Below are positions 8,975-22,137 of a DNA stretch of 64,000 nucleotides, in pieces (the first letter of the stretch is position 1; every line of letters begins with the position of its first letter). The notes under the pieces are model-generated. The model searched no databases and was not told the origin of the DNA. It saw only the letters and a list, made by a program, of their open reading frames with translations. The stretch spans positions 11,449,289 to 11,513,288 of the forward strand of contig NC_059395.1 of assembly GCF_905220565.1 (NCBI RefSeq), in the 5' to 3' direction. The position numbers were made by a program, and so were the translations under genes. This DNA is from Melitaea cinxia. Taxonomy: Eukaryota; Arthropoda; Insecta; Lepidoptera; Nymphalidae.

Positions 8975-9794
8975 TTTATTACGCTAAGGTATTTCAAATA
9001 AAAAGTCATCAAATATATAATTTTCAATATGCACAGTTACATCTTTATACATGTAAATAATATAGTACATAACAAATAAATAATAAATAGTACCAAATTT
9101 TTAGGATTAATCCATTAATAAAATTATTGCAGCTCGGTGTGATAATTACATACACAGTGACTTGACTAAGTGCCGATTACTTATGGTGAACCTTATTAGA
9201 ATGAAGAGTAATTTACAGCGTCTAGACAGAGTAGTTTAATTTGTAAGTTGTGTCATTAATAAATAATCATATTAATCCATCTGAAATGGCTTTGATCTTT
9301 GTTAGGTTATGAATATAATTATGTAACCAAGTAATTTATATCATCACCCAACTAGCTTAACATTATAAACAATATAATATGGCATAATATGAATTGATAG
9401 TTCCATTTGAATTACATTTTCTTACAGAAATTAACATCTACAACATAAAAACCTAAGCAATATTAACTTACTTATGAATAGTTGTCAATATCAAAACATT
9501 AATCCTATAGGTTATTGCTTAATAATATATAATCCATAGTAGCTTGTATTGAAATTACAGTATTCAGTACAAAATGCCACATTTGTTAAAAGATAAGATT
9601 CTCGAATACGAAATTGTAAATTGTAATGTTTTGTGGATTGTCTTTTGAGCACTTTATAATCTGTTATTATCACAAGTCTTTGAATTCTGAATGGCCAAAG
9701 CACATAATCGATTTTTTTAATAAAATACTGGCATGTCCATGAGGCAGTTTAGCATCACAGGAATAGGCGTTTATAGACCCTCCGTGCCTTGTCA
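8975..9794 (-). other. msn: Probable msn 3' UTR and flank
   Basis: Downstream of the msn stop on the minus strand there is an ATTAAA at 9716-9721 (about 75 nt past the stop) and a canonical AATAAA at 8975-8980. Either could end the transcript; the sequence cannot decide. No other gene is seen. Confidence 0.4.
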
Positions 9795-10043
9795 CTACCA
9801 ATTTGCCATTCCTGGCTTATTCAGCGTCATGAAGTATATTTGACAAGACGAACCACCTTTTGCGGACGAAAAGAAAACTTTGTCATTGCGTTCACATAAA
9901 AACTTAAGCCGCTGAGCTTTTTTGTGCATAAACACGCCATCAAGATGTCCACTCTCTACAGAACGAATTTCGATAGCTTTATTGCCCCAGCCCATTATTT
10001 GACCTGTGCCAATATAGGCTACAGATGTAGGCATTTCACCCCA
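9795..10043 (-). CDS. msn: msn exon 22 (last): end of CNH domain, stop
   Basis: Acceptor TTTTTTTCAG|TGG at 10044; 82 codons and TAG (9795-9797). Encodes WGEMPTSVAYI through FLCERNDKVFF to GMANW, the conserved C-terminus of the MAP4K4 family. Phase 0 entry. Confidence 0.97.
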   Translation of the reverse strand, partial: WGEMPTSVAYIGTGQIMGWGNKAIEIRSVESGHLDGVFMHKKAQRLKFLCERNDKVFFSSAKGGSSCQIYFMTLNKPGMANW

Positions 10044-10405
10044 CTGAAAAAAATAAAATATATTATAAGGTCTACAATTAAAATGCTAAAATCACTCATA
10101 AAATCGTTCATCTTATATACACAATGTAAACTATTAGTACTAATACGCCCTGATGTATACAAACGTGTATAATCTAAGAAAAATACTTTTCTTGGGCATT
10201 TAAAAACACAAGACAATTCCAATAAGACATACCTGTAAAACTATATTTTTGCTAACTCTACCATAAGTGTTAACGTAGACACCCTCATTATCATAACATA
10301 ACAGTAGCTGCACACCATTAGAATTAGGCAGTGGAACAATACAATGCGGAACTATGGCTCCTTGGGTCTGTAAACAAAGAAATGTTTAAACCAAATTATA
10401 TATGT

Positions 10406-10489
<84 letters not shown>

Positions 10490-13400
10490 TGTTAAATATA
10501 TTTTACATATTTATTTTTAAGTACTTACATGTTTAGGTATATAAATATCATATACACTAGCTGTATCTAAATCTACAGCATGGAAACCATCTGCTGAGCC
10601 ATAGATTACTTTCAGTCTTGTACCTTCTTCAATAGTTAAATCAACTAACAAAGGCCTAAAAAAAAACAATACATATTTAAAATTTATTTCGCATTTAATA
10701 TAAAAAGTATCATTCAAAATTTTTCCACTCTTAGAAAACAAATAATGTTAGCTATTTACTCTGAACGTTTTTTGTTTGTAGGAGATTTGAAACAAGCTAT
10801 TATATATATATATATATATATATAGTTATATACTTGTGTTTTTGTTTCAGAAATTACTACTATTAATTAGTCTACAACAACTGTAATAAGTCATGGGATA
10901 CTCATCCCAATTACCTATCCGGTAGTTGTGTATAGTATACGGGTATGTGACCCTGGCTTCCCTAGCTTTACTGTCCTATCCCTTACGGCTTACCCTCTGG
11001 GCGGTAATATCCTACATTTCCTATTCCCCACACTAACTTACCAATCTTCCTTGTCACACCACCTATCCTTTCAGTTACTCTTTCAGAATTAGGCCAGCCT
11101 TACCCTGGCATGCGGGGCTCTGCTGGGGTGGACAAACATTGCCCTTGCTATTCGTGGGAACGCAATGGTCAAAAACAATTTAAGTAACCAAAATGGAGAC
11201 GATGTGGCCACCCATCACGTCTCGTTTCTCGCAGGGGCGAAAAGTAGCCCATGGAGAGCCGCGTTGAATGTAAGAGAAGGAATGGATGGTAAGGTAGATG
11301 ATGGATGAACGATGTATCCTGTGCGTGAATGAAACTAAGAGGAAGGGATGTGACACCACAATTCATGGTCTCTACACTGGTCGGGAGTCCCCCAAACCAG
11401 CCGAGGCTGTCAGGGAGTTGGTGTGATTCTATCCTCTCGAATGATTGAATGGGTGATGGAGCATGAATGTGTAAGCCCAAGACTCCTCTGGATCAGGCTA
11501 AAATTCGGACTCACTCGCTTTTTATCCTTGGAGTCTATGCATCGACAGAGCTGCGCGGAGGCGGGTCATAAAAAGCCCAACAAGAGAGAGAGGAACTTTG
11601 GGATAGCATGAGAGATGTCTTGAATAAGTGCGGAGAGAATGAACGGATCGTAATGTTAGGGGACTTTAATGGGTGGGTTGGAGTAAAGCGTGATAGGTAT
11701 GAAAGAGTTCTGGGTACGTTTGGGGACGAGAGAGTGAATGAAAATGGGAGAAGCCTGCTTAAAGTATGCTTGGAATGGAATCTTTGCGTGGCCAACACAA
11801 TGTTTGACCACAAAAAGATCCATTTGTATACAAGAGATGAGTGTGAGTCTAGAAGTATGATTGATTTTGTAATAGTGGATGAAAGACTGAGGAAGAAAGT
11901 GCTAGACACTCGGGCATACTACGGTGTAGGCCTCGACACAAACCACTTCCTGGTCGTAGCCCGAATGCGTGGCCTCTTTAAACGGTGGCGACACCGAAGG
12001 GCCGAGCCTACAAGTGTTTTGGACAGAGTGAAAGTGGAAAACCTACAAGAAAAGGAAAAGAAAGACGAGTATGTAGAGGAACTCAAAGAAAGTTTTAAAG
12101 GCATAGAAGAGATAGGTGTGATTGAAGATTTGTGGGATACATTTAAGAAAGGGATCGTGAATGTTGCTATTGAGGTATGTGGGGTAGCTAAAAGAAGGAA
12201 AGGAAGAAAGAACTATAATGCGTGGATGGATGAAGATGTACAAAAGGCTGTGCAAGAATAGAAAAAAAACGTGGTTGGATTGGTTAGCGACAAAAGCTAA
12301 CCAAAAAGTTCAAAAGGCAACCGTTGACGAGATAAAGGAAGCAAGAACGAAGTATAAAAGATTAAAATTAGCGGCGAAAGAAGTTGTGTCTAGAAAGAAA
12401 GAAGAACGAAAGGATGATTTTGATAGAAGGCTCACTGAAGATTTCCAGTCAAACATCAAGTTTTTCTGGAAATCCACCAAAACTGCCAGACGAAAAACCT
12501 CTACCTCGGATCCGAGTACAATCAGGAGTCAAGATGGGAGCATTATAAAAAGAGAAGAATGAGTGTTAAAGAGATGAAAGAGTATTTTGAAAGTTTGTTC
12601 GAAAGATAGGAAGTGCAGGTACAACATAGGGCACCTTCCATGGAAGAGAGTATAAATGGTGATGAAAGTGAGATAAGCATGGATGAAATAGTGAAAGCGT
12701 TGAAAAGTTTGAGATTAGGTAAGGCTGCAAGGTATGACAGGATTACCGTCGAAATGCTGATAGCTGGACATGGCATAGTGGCTAGCCAGCTGTACCGCCT
12801 TTTCAATTTGTGCTGGCGAAATGGACAAGTACCGGGAGACTGGTGCAAAGCCGTAATCGTCCCATTGTACAAGGGAAAAGGGCCACGACAGGACTGCATA
12901 AATTACCGCGGTATAAGCCTCCTCAGTGTCGTCGGTAAATTGTATGCAAGAGTTGATTGATGGGGTTGTGAATGAAACAGACGAAAAAGTGTGGGATGCC
13001 CAAGCGGGATTTAGACAGGGAATGGGATGTACAGATCAGGTCTTTTCTTTGCGGTGCATTGCCGAAAAGTGTTTGGCTAAAAACAAAAAAGTCTATTGCG
13101 CGTTTGTGGATTTAGAAAAGGCCTATGATAGAGTGATGAGGGATGAATTGTGGTCGGCTTTGTCTGTGAATGGTGTGAGCAGTGTCCTCATACGAGCATT
13201 GCAATCTCTTTATAGGGATTCTAGTGCTTGTGTGAGGATAAACGGGACATACACTGAATGGTTTAATATCGAAAAAGGTGTTAGACAGGGATGTGTAGCG
13301 TCACCGTGGCTGTTTAATCTGTTTATGGACATTTGTTTGACAGATTTAAAAGAGGGTGAACGTGGGTTGAGAATGAATGAGTTACTCGTGAAATGTCTTC

Positions 13401-16400
13401 TCTATGCTGATGACCAAGTATTACTTGCGTCTTGGGCCGAGGAGTTGCAGGAGATGGTAACTACTATGAGTTGAGCTTTTGTAAGAAAGGGCATGAAGAT
13501 GAATGTAAAGAAGACGAAAGTGATGTCGTTTGAAAGAGATGAAGCAGTGACAGACTGCGATATCGTGCTTTGAGATGAACACATTGAATAGGTGAATGAG
13601 TTTGTGTATCTGGGTTCAAAGTTTACAAGAGATGGAAAGTGTTAGAGTGATATTGAGAGAAGAGTGAATACAGGAAACAGGGTGAATGGAGCTTTGCACT
13701 CCTTTATGAGCAGTCGGAAGGTGTCTAACGAGGCTCGTTTGGCTGTGCATGAGGGCGTGTTAGTTACGACACTCATGTACGGAAGTGAAAGTTGGGTATA
13801 GCAGAAGAAACATGAAAGCAGAATAAATGCAGTTGAGATGAGAGCGTTAAGAAGTATGATAAGAGTTAAACTGAGTGACAGGATAAGAAATAGTGAGATA
13901 AGGAAACGTTGTGGTCTGAAAGATTTAGTGACAAAAATTGAGAAAGGTATGCTCAGATGGTTTGGCCATGTCGAGAGAATGAGTGAAGAACGATTGACGA
14001 AACAAGTGTATAAGGCGAGTGTAAATGGAAGGGTTGGAAGGGGTAGATCCAGGCGGACGTTCCGAGACCAAATAAGGGACGTCTTGAAAAAAGGCCAGGT
14101 TAAGAGCACCCTAAACCGAAGAGCATGTATGAAGGGAATAATGAAAGTGGACGAAGCGAAAGAAGTATGTAAGGATAGTAGCAAGTGGAAAGAAGTGGTC
14201 TCTGCCTACCCCTACGGGAAAGAGGCCTGATTATATGTACAACTGTGCATTTGTACATTATATGCTACAGTCATTACAAGTCTAATATTTGCACTCCTAC
14301 TATATTGAGGTAATAATAAAATATACTTACATTATTATATACCAACCAAATAGATCGTTTCAGACTGTAATATCCCACTTTTGGGTATAGGCCTCTTTCC
14401 CCATGTAGGAGAAGGGTCAGAGCTTAATCCACCACGCTGCTCCAATGCGGGTTGGCAGATATATTTATTCCCTACTATGAGTAACGATCGCTATCAGGTG
14501 TACATGATAGCAACCGGGACCGACGGCTTAACGTGCTTTTCGAGGCACGGTGGGGAGACCTACAAGGACTGCACAAACACCCAGATCACGGCAAACACCT
14601 GTATGGCCAATACAAATGTTTGTCATGTGCGGGGATCGAACCCGTAATTGCCAGCGCAACAGGTACAAACCATGGCTGTAACCGTTGCGCCAACGCAATA
14701 ACAAAATAGATACTCACGAAATTAGCGTGTCCAATAAAAGCAAACTGTAATTGTAATTTAGTGTAAATACCTGTGCTGTAACTCTCCAAAACTTTTGAAG
14801 GCCATAAATTTATGATATGGTTTCGGAGCCCAGGCGTAAATCTCGATAGAATCCTTAAGTGCAATGACAAGGAACTTGATTCGTTCATATTTGACTATAC
14901 GGAAATGAACAGCACCTTGTAACTCTCCGACGTTTATCCAACCATTTCTCCTTTCGACTTGCTATAAAAACAGAAATATACATGAGCTTCGATAGCATTA
15001 CATATAATCGAGTAATTGTAATTGAGAAAAATACAGACATCACTTAAGCCGTCAGTTCGTAAAATCTTCGATTTCAACCAGCTTAGATAATATACGCGTA
15101 CTCGATTCTTTTTTCCAGATACAGTAATAAGAATGTTTTGTCCTTCTAACACTTCCATTTGCTGAAAGCGGCGTCTTGAGATCAATTGGTAAACTTTCCC
15201 TTGACCTGAACGATCGAGTAACATCAGACCGTTCTCTGTTCCAATCAGCAAATTAACTCCTGCACAAAGCATACAGACGACATATAACCAAACTGAGTTA
15301 ACAACAGTATAAAAGTAAATAAATGGAGACACGACTGAAGATCACAGCTATATAAATAAATAAATATTTACAACATACACACACGGTTATCTGTTCCTAA
15401 AGTAAGCAACTTAATGCTTGTGTTATAGGTAACTGCCAATTGGTATAGCTACATATTTTATTTTTATTCGATAAACATACATACATAATTATATAAATAA
15501 ATATATATATTACACCCAGACTCGGGGTGAGAATCGAACCCGCAACCCCCGGAGCAGAAAGCGGGGTTACTACAAACTGTGCGAACCGGCTAGTCGATAT
15601 AATGCTGCTCTCAAGTAGTATTGTGTTGGTATGTAAGGTGGCCAGAGCTCCTGGGGAGGGTTAGGGATAGCGTAGGCAACGCGTTTGCGATGCTTCTGCT
15701 GTTGCAAGTATCTGTAGGCTACGTTAACTGCTTACCATTAAGTGTAGTAAGTGCGGTATGCTTCTTTGCCGACCTAGTGTTATTATGAAAAAAAAAAACA
15801 CAAAGTCGAGTTTATCTTTTTTGGTGAATTACTCACCCCAAAGTGCAGCACATAGAATCTCAGAATTGAACCTCTTCTTGTATTTACGTATTTCGGGCGT
15901 GTCAGAGGACAGGTCGTGTCCTGTGGGGGTAACATTGACGTTCACGTGGCTTTCGCGTCGGGAAGCGTTGCCCGAGCCGCCGGTACCACTACCCGTCGAT
16001 CCAGCGCCGAAGCCGAATGTGAGGAACGACCGCTGCTTCTGTTGCAAGGGAAGGAACTGTTGTTGGGAGCCCACTGAGGAATTGGACGGGGAGTGTTGGA
16101 GGGGGTGGGGGGAGGCGGCGCCGGATATGAACGATTTGGAAGGTGTCGACTGAACGGAAGACGGGTGCGGGTGGTGGTGATGGTGAGGAGCGGGCGTGCC
16201 TCCCGCTATGGCTTGCCTATACTGAAATAGAGAATATAACAAATTAATATACAGAATATAATGAGATAAGCGTTTCCTATCTAAATTTATATAATACAAT
16301 TTTATGAAATATATGTAACTTTACAACTGATCTTTGGTTAGTCAAAATCCATCTCCCATTTATTAGTTTACATTTCAAATATGATCGGAAAGTTATTAGC

Positions 16401-19400
16401 AGCGTTCCTATTATCTACAATTTTATTTGATTGTATCGGGATACAGGGGTAAGTATGTTTATAGTATGTATGAGGCAATGATATTCAAATACAAGAAGTA
16501 ACGCATTCATGAATGTATTTACACGTTGGAAACATTCAATATTTATGTTATAGCATTCACTATGATTTGAAAAAAAAAATTAGGAAAAACTTCTTAGCAG
16601 TATTTTAGTATATTTTTTTCGTAGTTACGAAATCCTAATTTTAAATATCTATATATAATCTCAACAGGACTAAAAGACTTGTTAATTAATTAAAAAAATA
16701 CGTAACTTCAAGATTATACACATAATAACAGCGCAAAAATAATACTAGTTATCTCCTAAGGTAAAGAGATGAGGCTACGTGAGAGCAAGGCAGGCTGCCT
16801 CAAATACTACTGGAAAAGACGTTGCGAACGTTCGTATTTAAAATCATCTTCACAAATCTTGTCGCACACAAAATCAATTATTTTCCATTTGGACTCGTCC
16901 ATAGTGCATTCTGTTAGTCAGGTTATACCAAGAGTTTATTTTAAGGTACGTATTACGCATTAAAATTCACCCGTTTCGATCCCACGGTATCTCAGAAGAC
17001 GACTAGTATATCTGCGCTGATTAAAGTAATTTCTAACACTTTACACTTGTACGTATAACTAATATCACTGTGAAATAATTTAACTTGTACCCATCGTATC
17101 ACAGATCTTGTGATTATTAAGCTGGCTCAATATTTCTTCGAACTACCTTAAAGGCTAAAGACATGATTGAGCGAATGAATACACATGGAAGCTTTCTATA
17201 GAATGCATACATAGAGAAGAAGTGAGATATTTATTTGAACAACATTCTATGATATGCTGTATGAAGCATTCTCGTTGCGATACGATTCGTACTTACGCAG
17301 TGATAACAGCAGTCTGCAAACCCGTCGCGGACCGTAGCTCCAGGGTGTTTGCATGATTGACAACCATTATCACATTAATACTATATACTAAAAGCTTAGC
17401 ACCACATGTTTCTAAATCAGGGGCTCCTAACATAATTATTTGATTTTTATTTAAATAAATATTTAAAATTGACGAAACTTTGTGTCATTTGTTTATAAAG
17501 TTAAATTAAAAATTTATATATATTAAAATGGCACATAAGTGTAATTTACGTTTGGTAGTATTTTTTTTGTTACTTTTTGAAGAAATAATTAATACCACAT
17601 AATGCTGGGAGCCCCATTTCACAAATAAATATGAAACTCGCGGGTTACACAAAAAATTTTTAACACAAAGCACGTATTTAGTGAAATGGGTATTTCTAAA
17701 TAGTGATGTCGCATAAATGTCTGCAATATATTAATTAATATAATAAATAAATCGTTTCTATATAATTTCTTTAAATTGAAGGCTGTATTATGAGGCTATT
17801 TAATAATAGGCTGATTATATAAGTATTCTATTATATGTGTTACCTCTTCGCTAGTAGACTTGTCGTGCCGCGGCGGGGTAGTGGGCTGGCCGGCTTGACT
17901 TAACAAGTCGGGTAGAACGGAGCTAGTGCGAGACCCACTACCTTCGTTGTTACCACTCGAACGACCCTGGATACAATCACACATCGAGTAACTTAGTAGC
18001 TTTTTTTTCGTCAATTTGTATGTCATATTTTTTACAACCTAGCACTGATTTTAAGTTATTGAACAGAAACTATTTGATTTATGATATATTTGCCAATTAT
18101 TGTACAAAAATTATCTTTTTTAAATTTTGAGCAGCTAAACGCATTCATAATTTAAAGTCCACCATTCTCGTTAACAATGCATGTTGTAATTTTTTTTGTA
18201 ATGTTAATTGTAAATTACTTGCAACTATATTTAAATTTAAAACTTTGGTTAAGAACTAAATAAGTAATTATTTGATTATTGTAAATCTGCTTTTGACTGG
18301 TGCAAAATATATTGCAATAAAAATATGTTATATTTCTAAATTTTTGATTTTGCTTTTTACTTGATACAAATGGCAATGGATTTTTGTTACTGAATGTTAT
18401 TTTTGTTAAAACCAGCGCCAGCGCTAGAGACAAAACGTTTTGAAAAGATACCACCATCTTTAATCATACAGATGGTTCTTTTTAAATGTTTTAGTAATGT
18501 ATACAACTAAATATCTTTCGTCTTAATTATTAATGAAAATAATGGACAAATTGTAAATGTATAAAATCTATATTATTATGTTAAATTATTTGTGAATCCC
18601 AATGTTATACTTACGTGGAACTTGACGCCGCGACAGTAGCGAATGGGTGTATGTATTAAATGTATTTATTAATTAAAAACATATGCGATTTTCTTATTAA
18701 TATGTGATATAAAAATTCACGGCTAGTGTCACGGCGTGTTTGAATCTGCTATAGTTATTGTTTTAACGTTGCAACAGCATAGCGTGACAAACAAAAACAC
18801 GGCAGCGTAAAAACATGCAGTTTAATAAACACATTCACAAAACAGACGTTGAATATTCTTTTCAGCTTCGGTGAGAAGTCGTTAGGCGGTCATTCCTGAT
18901 ATTGTTAAATTTAAACTGTTTACGGCACAATTTACGAAATTCATCACTGGACGCTTCGCTATCTTGGCAGGAAGTCGGTATTCACGCACAGAGGTTTATT
19001 ATTCATTAGTTGGTGAGTATAATAAGTATATTAGTTAAGATGTTTTAATAGAAGATGCTAACTACATATGGAAACACGAACTACAATCTGTTTAATTTCG
19101 GTACCCCTAATACGGTCGATGTAGTTACATCGCATATTACGTAAACTAAACTACATTAACGGATATATAACAATTATGTACTGCCACGCCAAAGGATAAG
19201 ACTTGTGAGCAAATAAACTGAATATACTACAATATCATTCTTATCAAACAATGAACATTCACATATATAAATTTTAGCATAATATTGTATTAAAACGTTT
19301 CCAGCCCAACCATTCCCACACAACTATGCGATTAGCAAGTGCACACCGATAGCTACACAATCACGTACATGACTTTATAAATATAGTACAGCATTACAGG

Positions 19401-22106
19401 GTTAGTTCATTATAACTATGTTAGATATCAAATATTAGAACCCTCATACCAAACGTGAGTAAAAATATATTAATCAAACTATCCCGAGCAGTGTGAATTA
19501 CCTGATCCTGTGCAATTACCGCTTCCTGCCCACTCGATAATAGGTCCGTGTGCCTATTTAATTGGGAATTTCTTCTGAATATAATATCGGACTCTGTCTT
19601 TTCTCTACGAGGTTTGACGACGCTGTTCGTATTACAATTATCCTCTGTTTTCTCAATCGTGTCGGCGGTGAGGTCGAGAGTGCCAGACTTTTCGAAAGAA
19701 GCGCTGAAACAGATACTAGTCGCTGGGGAGTCACTATTTACACTGCTCTGACGGCTTGGGCTATTTTTTTCACTGTCTTGTCGGATCAGCACAGCGACAT
19801 TTTTCAAAGCGTCTATAGGATTACTAGCGGTGACTTTCTTTTCTGGAGATTTTTTATCACTTCTTTTAGTATCATTTCTTTGTGCTATTTTCAGGCTATC
19901 ATTCATTTTAATAAAGTCTGTTAGAATTGGTTCGCCAGCAGTTTGAGGTTTGTTCGATTGTTTACGTGAGTGATTGAAGATTCCGCTAGATCTTAGCTGT
20001 TTGCTGGCGCCGATTTGAGGGTCATGTTTCGGATAGTAAATAGCAGAATGGCGAGTGCTTGACAGCGGGAAAAGGTCAGAGTTCTCTCGCCTAAATCCTC
20101 TAAAGAATCGATTTGGGGAATTTAATTCTGCTTCTTGGTCCTTTTTATATTTAAGAATGTCTGTCAATTTATCTTGCGTAGTTTTTTCTGTTGGTTTCTG
20201 GAATAGTTGTTTATGCCGAGAAGGCGGCGTTGCGATAGCTTTGTACTTAACCCAAGCATCTTCCATTTCAATTCGAGATTGACGTTGGAGTTGCGCGCGT
20301 TTAAGTTCAGATTCTTTAGTCGAATCTTGTTTTTCTTCTTTGACGTCAGCATTTTTCGAAGGGAAAAATCTGGCAAAGTCCCAATCCTTAAGTAGAACGG
20401 CTTCGTCGATGTCCGACTGTCTTTTATCGTTTTCATTCTCCCTCTGATGTTTTCCAAACATGGTCAGTATAAAAAGTACACATAAAAAAGATATTTAAGG
20501 AAGGTGCTCACCAATCTTACTTTGGCGTGAAATATTGTAACTAACTATATGACCCCATCATTATTAAGTTATTTATTCAAGGTGAGAATATTCATTGTCA
20601 TAAATGAAAATGGACCAAGCAATAAACAGTAGTGAAATAAATAAAAGAAACTAAAAACCAAATAAACGAAGTATTTACAAGACGTTATCGATTGATCCTT
20701 ATATGTAGTTAAAAACGGAAATGGTAATTATACAAATAAAGTTTCTACTTCGGTTTCGATTTAACTCAACAAGCAAAAGAGACTTTCACTGCAGTGAAAA
20801 TTATCATTTCCATTTTCAAACGAAATAATCTAGTAGGCAAACCGTTAACACAAAACACAAGAATATTGAGAGACGAGACGGAACAAAGTGACATCTCGAT
20901 TACATATTCACATATGACAGTTAAAAAATGGAATCAATCAATCGTCAACTTGCAAGTATTCGCTACCGATCGTCACTTGCGATACCACACGATCGATAGT
21001 TCTCAATTGTTGCAATTACATATCTTTAAATCGTTATGAAAAGATTTCTGTTAGTCGTTGGATATAAAGAATATTCTTTTCGTTTATATCGCTGAGAATA
21101 GAGAAGGTCGCATCGGATACGCGCCTAGCGCCAGGAGCCATGCAGCAGGCCGGCGGGCCACTCACCCGCTTGACGAGCGTGCGGTCGGCCAGCGGGTCGT
21201 CGTCGTCCGGCGTGGGCGGCAGCGGGCGCGTGGGCGCGCAGCCGTCCTCCGCCACCGCGCTCAGCCCGGGCCTGTAGCAGAACTCGGGACTGACGAACGA
21301 AACGAACGGGCCAAACAAAACGGGAGATGGGGGGCGAAATCAAAGTAATCGGCAAATAAAATTTCGAAAATGAGGGAGTAAAGTATGATATTAGTCGATT
21401 ATTTGTGAAGTATTGCGATTTGTGAAAGGTCGTTAAGCGAAAGAATATATCTTTAGGGTATTTGTGGTATACGACGTCATGAGACGAAATGATTTTTTAA
21501 AGAAAACTCCATCGCTTAACGAATAAAAAATTGTATTACATGTATTTTGAAGCAAAATAATAAAATCGATGAAGTGAATTTGATTCATTTTTGATGTCAA
21601 ATACATTTAGTATCGTAGATTTAATATGTATGCTACACCTGAGATCGACTCGACATCTTATCATCATTATCATCATTCATTCATTCATCATCATTAAAAA
21701 ACAAAAAGAAAATCTGTCACCGAATTATTGAATAAGCAAGAAACTTCAACCCAGTCTAAAACAAATATCCGTACGGTACGTCACGCGTACGGATCACCTA
21801 AATCTCAGGCTGATAATAAGCGATTGCCGTAGCTTTTAGACTCCTGCAACACTAGAAGCTTTGCAAGCGCGTTGCCCTAACCTACCCCCAAATCCTCCTA
21901 GGTGCTATGGTCACCTTTCTCACCACAGGAGCACAAAACTGCTTGAAAACAATATTATTTAGCTATGATCTTCTGTAAGGTCGAGGTTCTTCCTCAATCG
22001 GCCTACTCCAGATTCTGAGCACGATATTGCTGCTGTGTGTGTCCTCAAACAATTTTTGCCCACTCGTAACGTAGAGCAGGTCTATTTTCCCTACACACGT
22101 GTACGC

Positions 22107-22137
<31 letters not shown>

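Noticed and set aside
13642..14184. 180-codon minus frame
   Set aside because: Antisense of the RTE C-terminal region; no similarity of its own.
21058..21355. Plus and second minus frames over msn exon 14
   Set aside because: Shadows of a GC-rich exon; the msn frame fits splice sites and phase.
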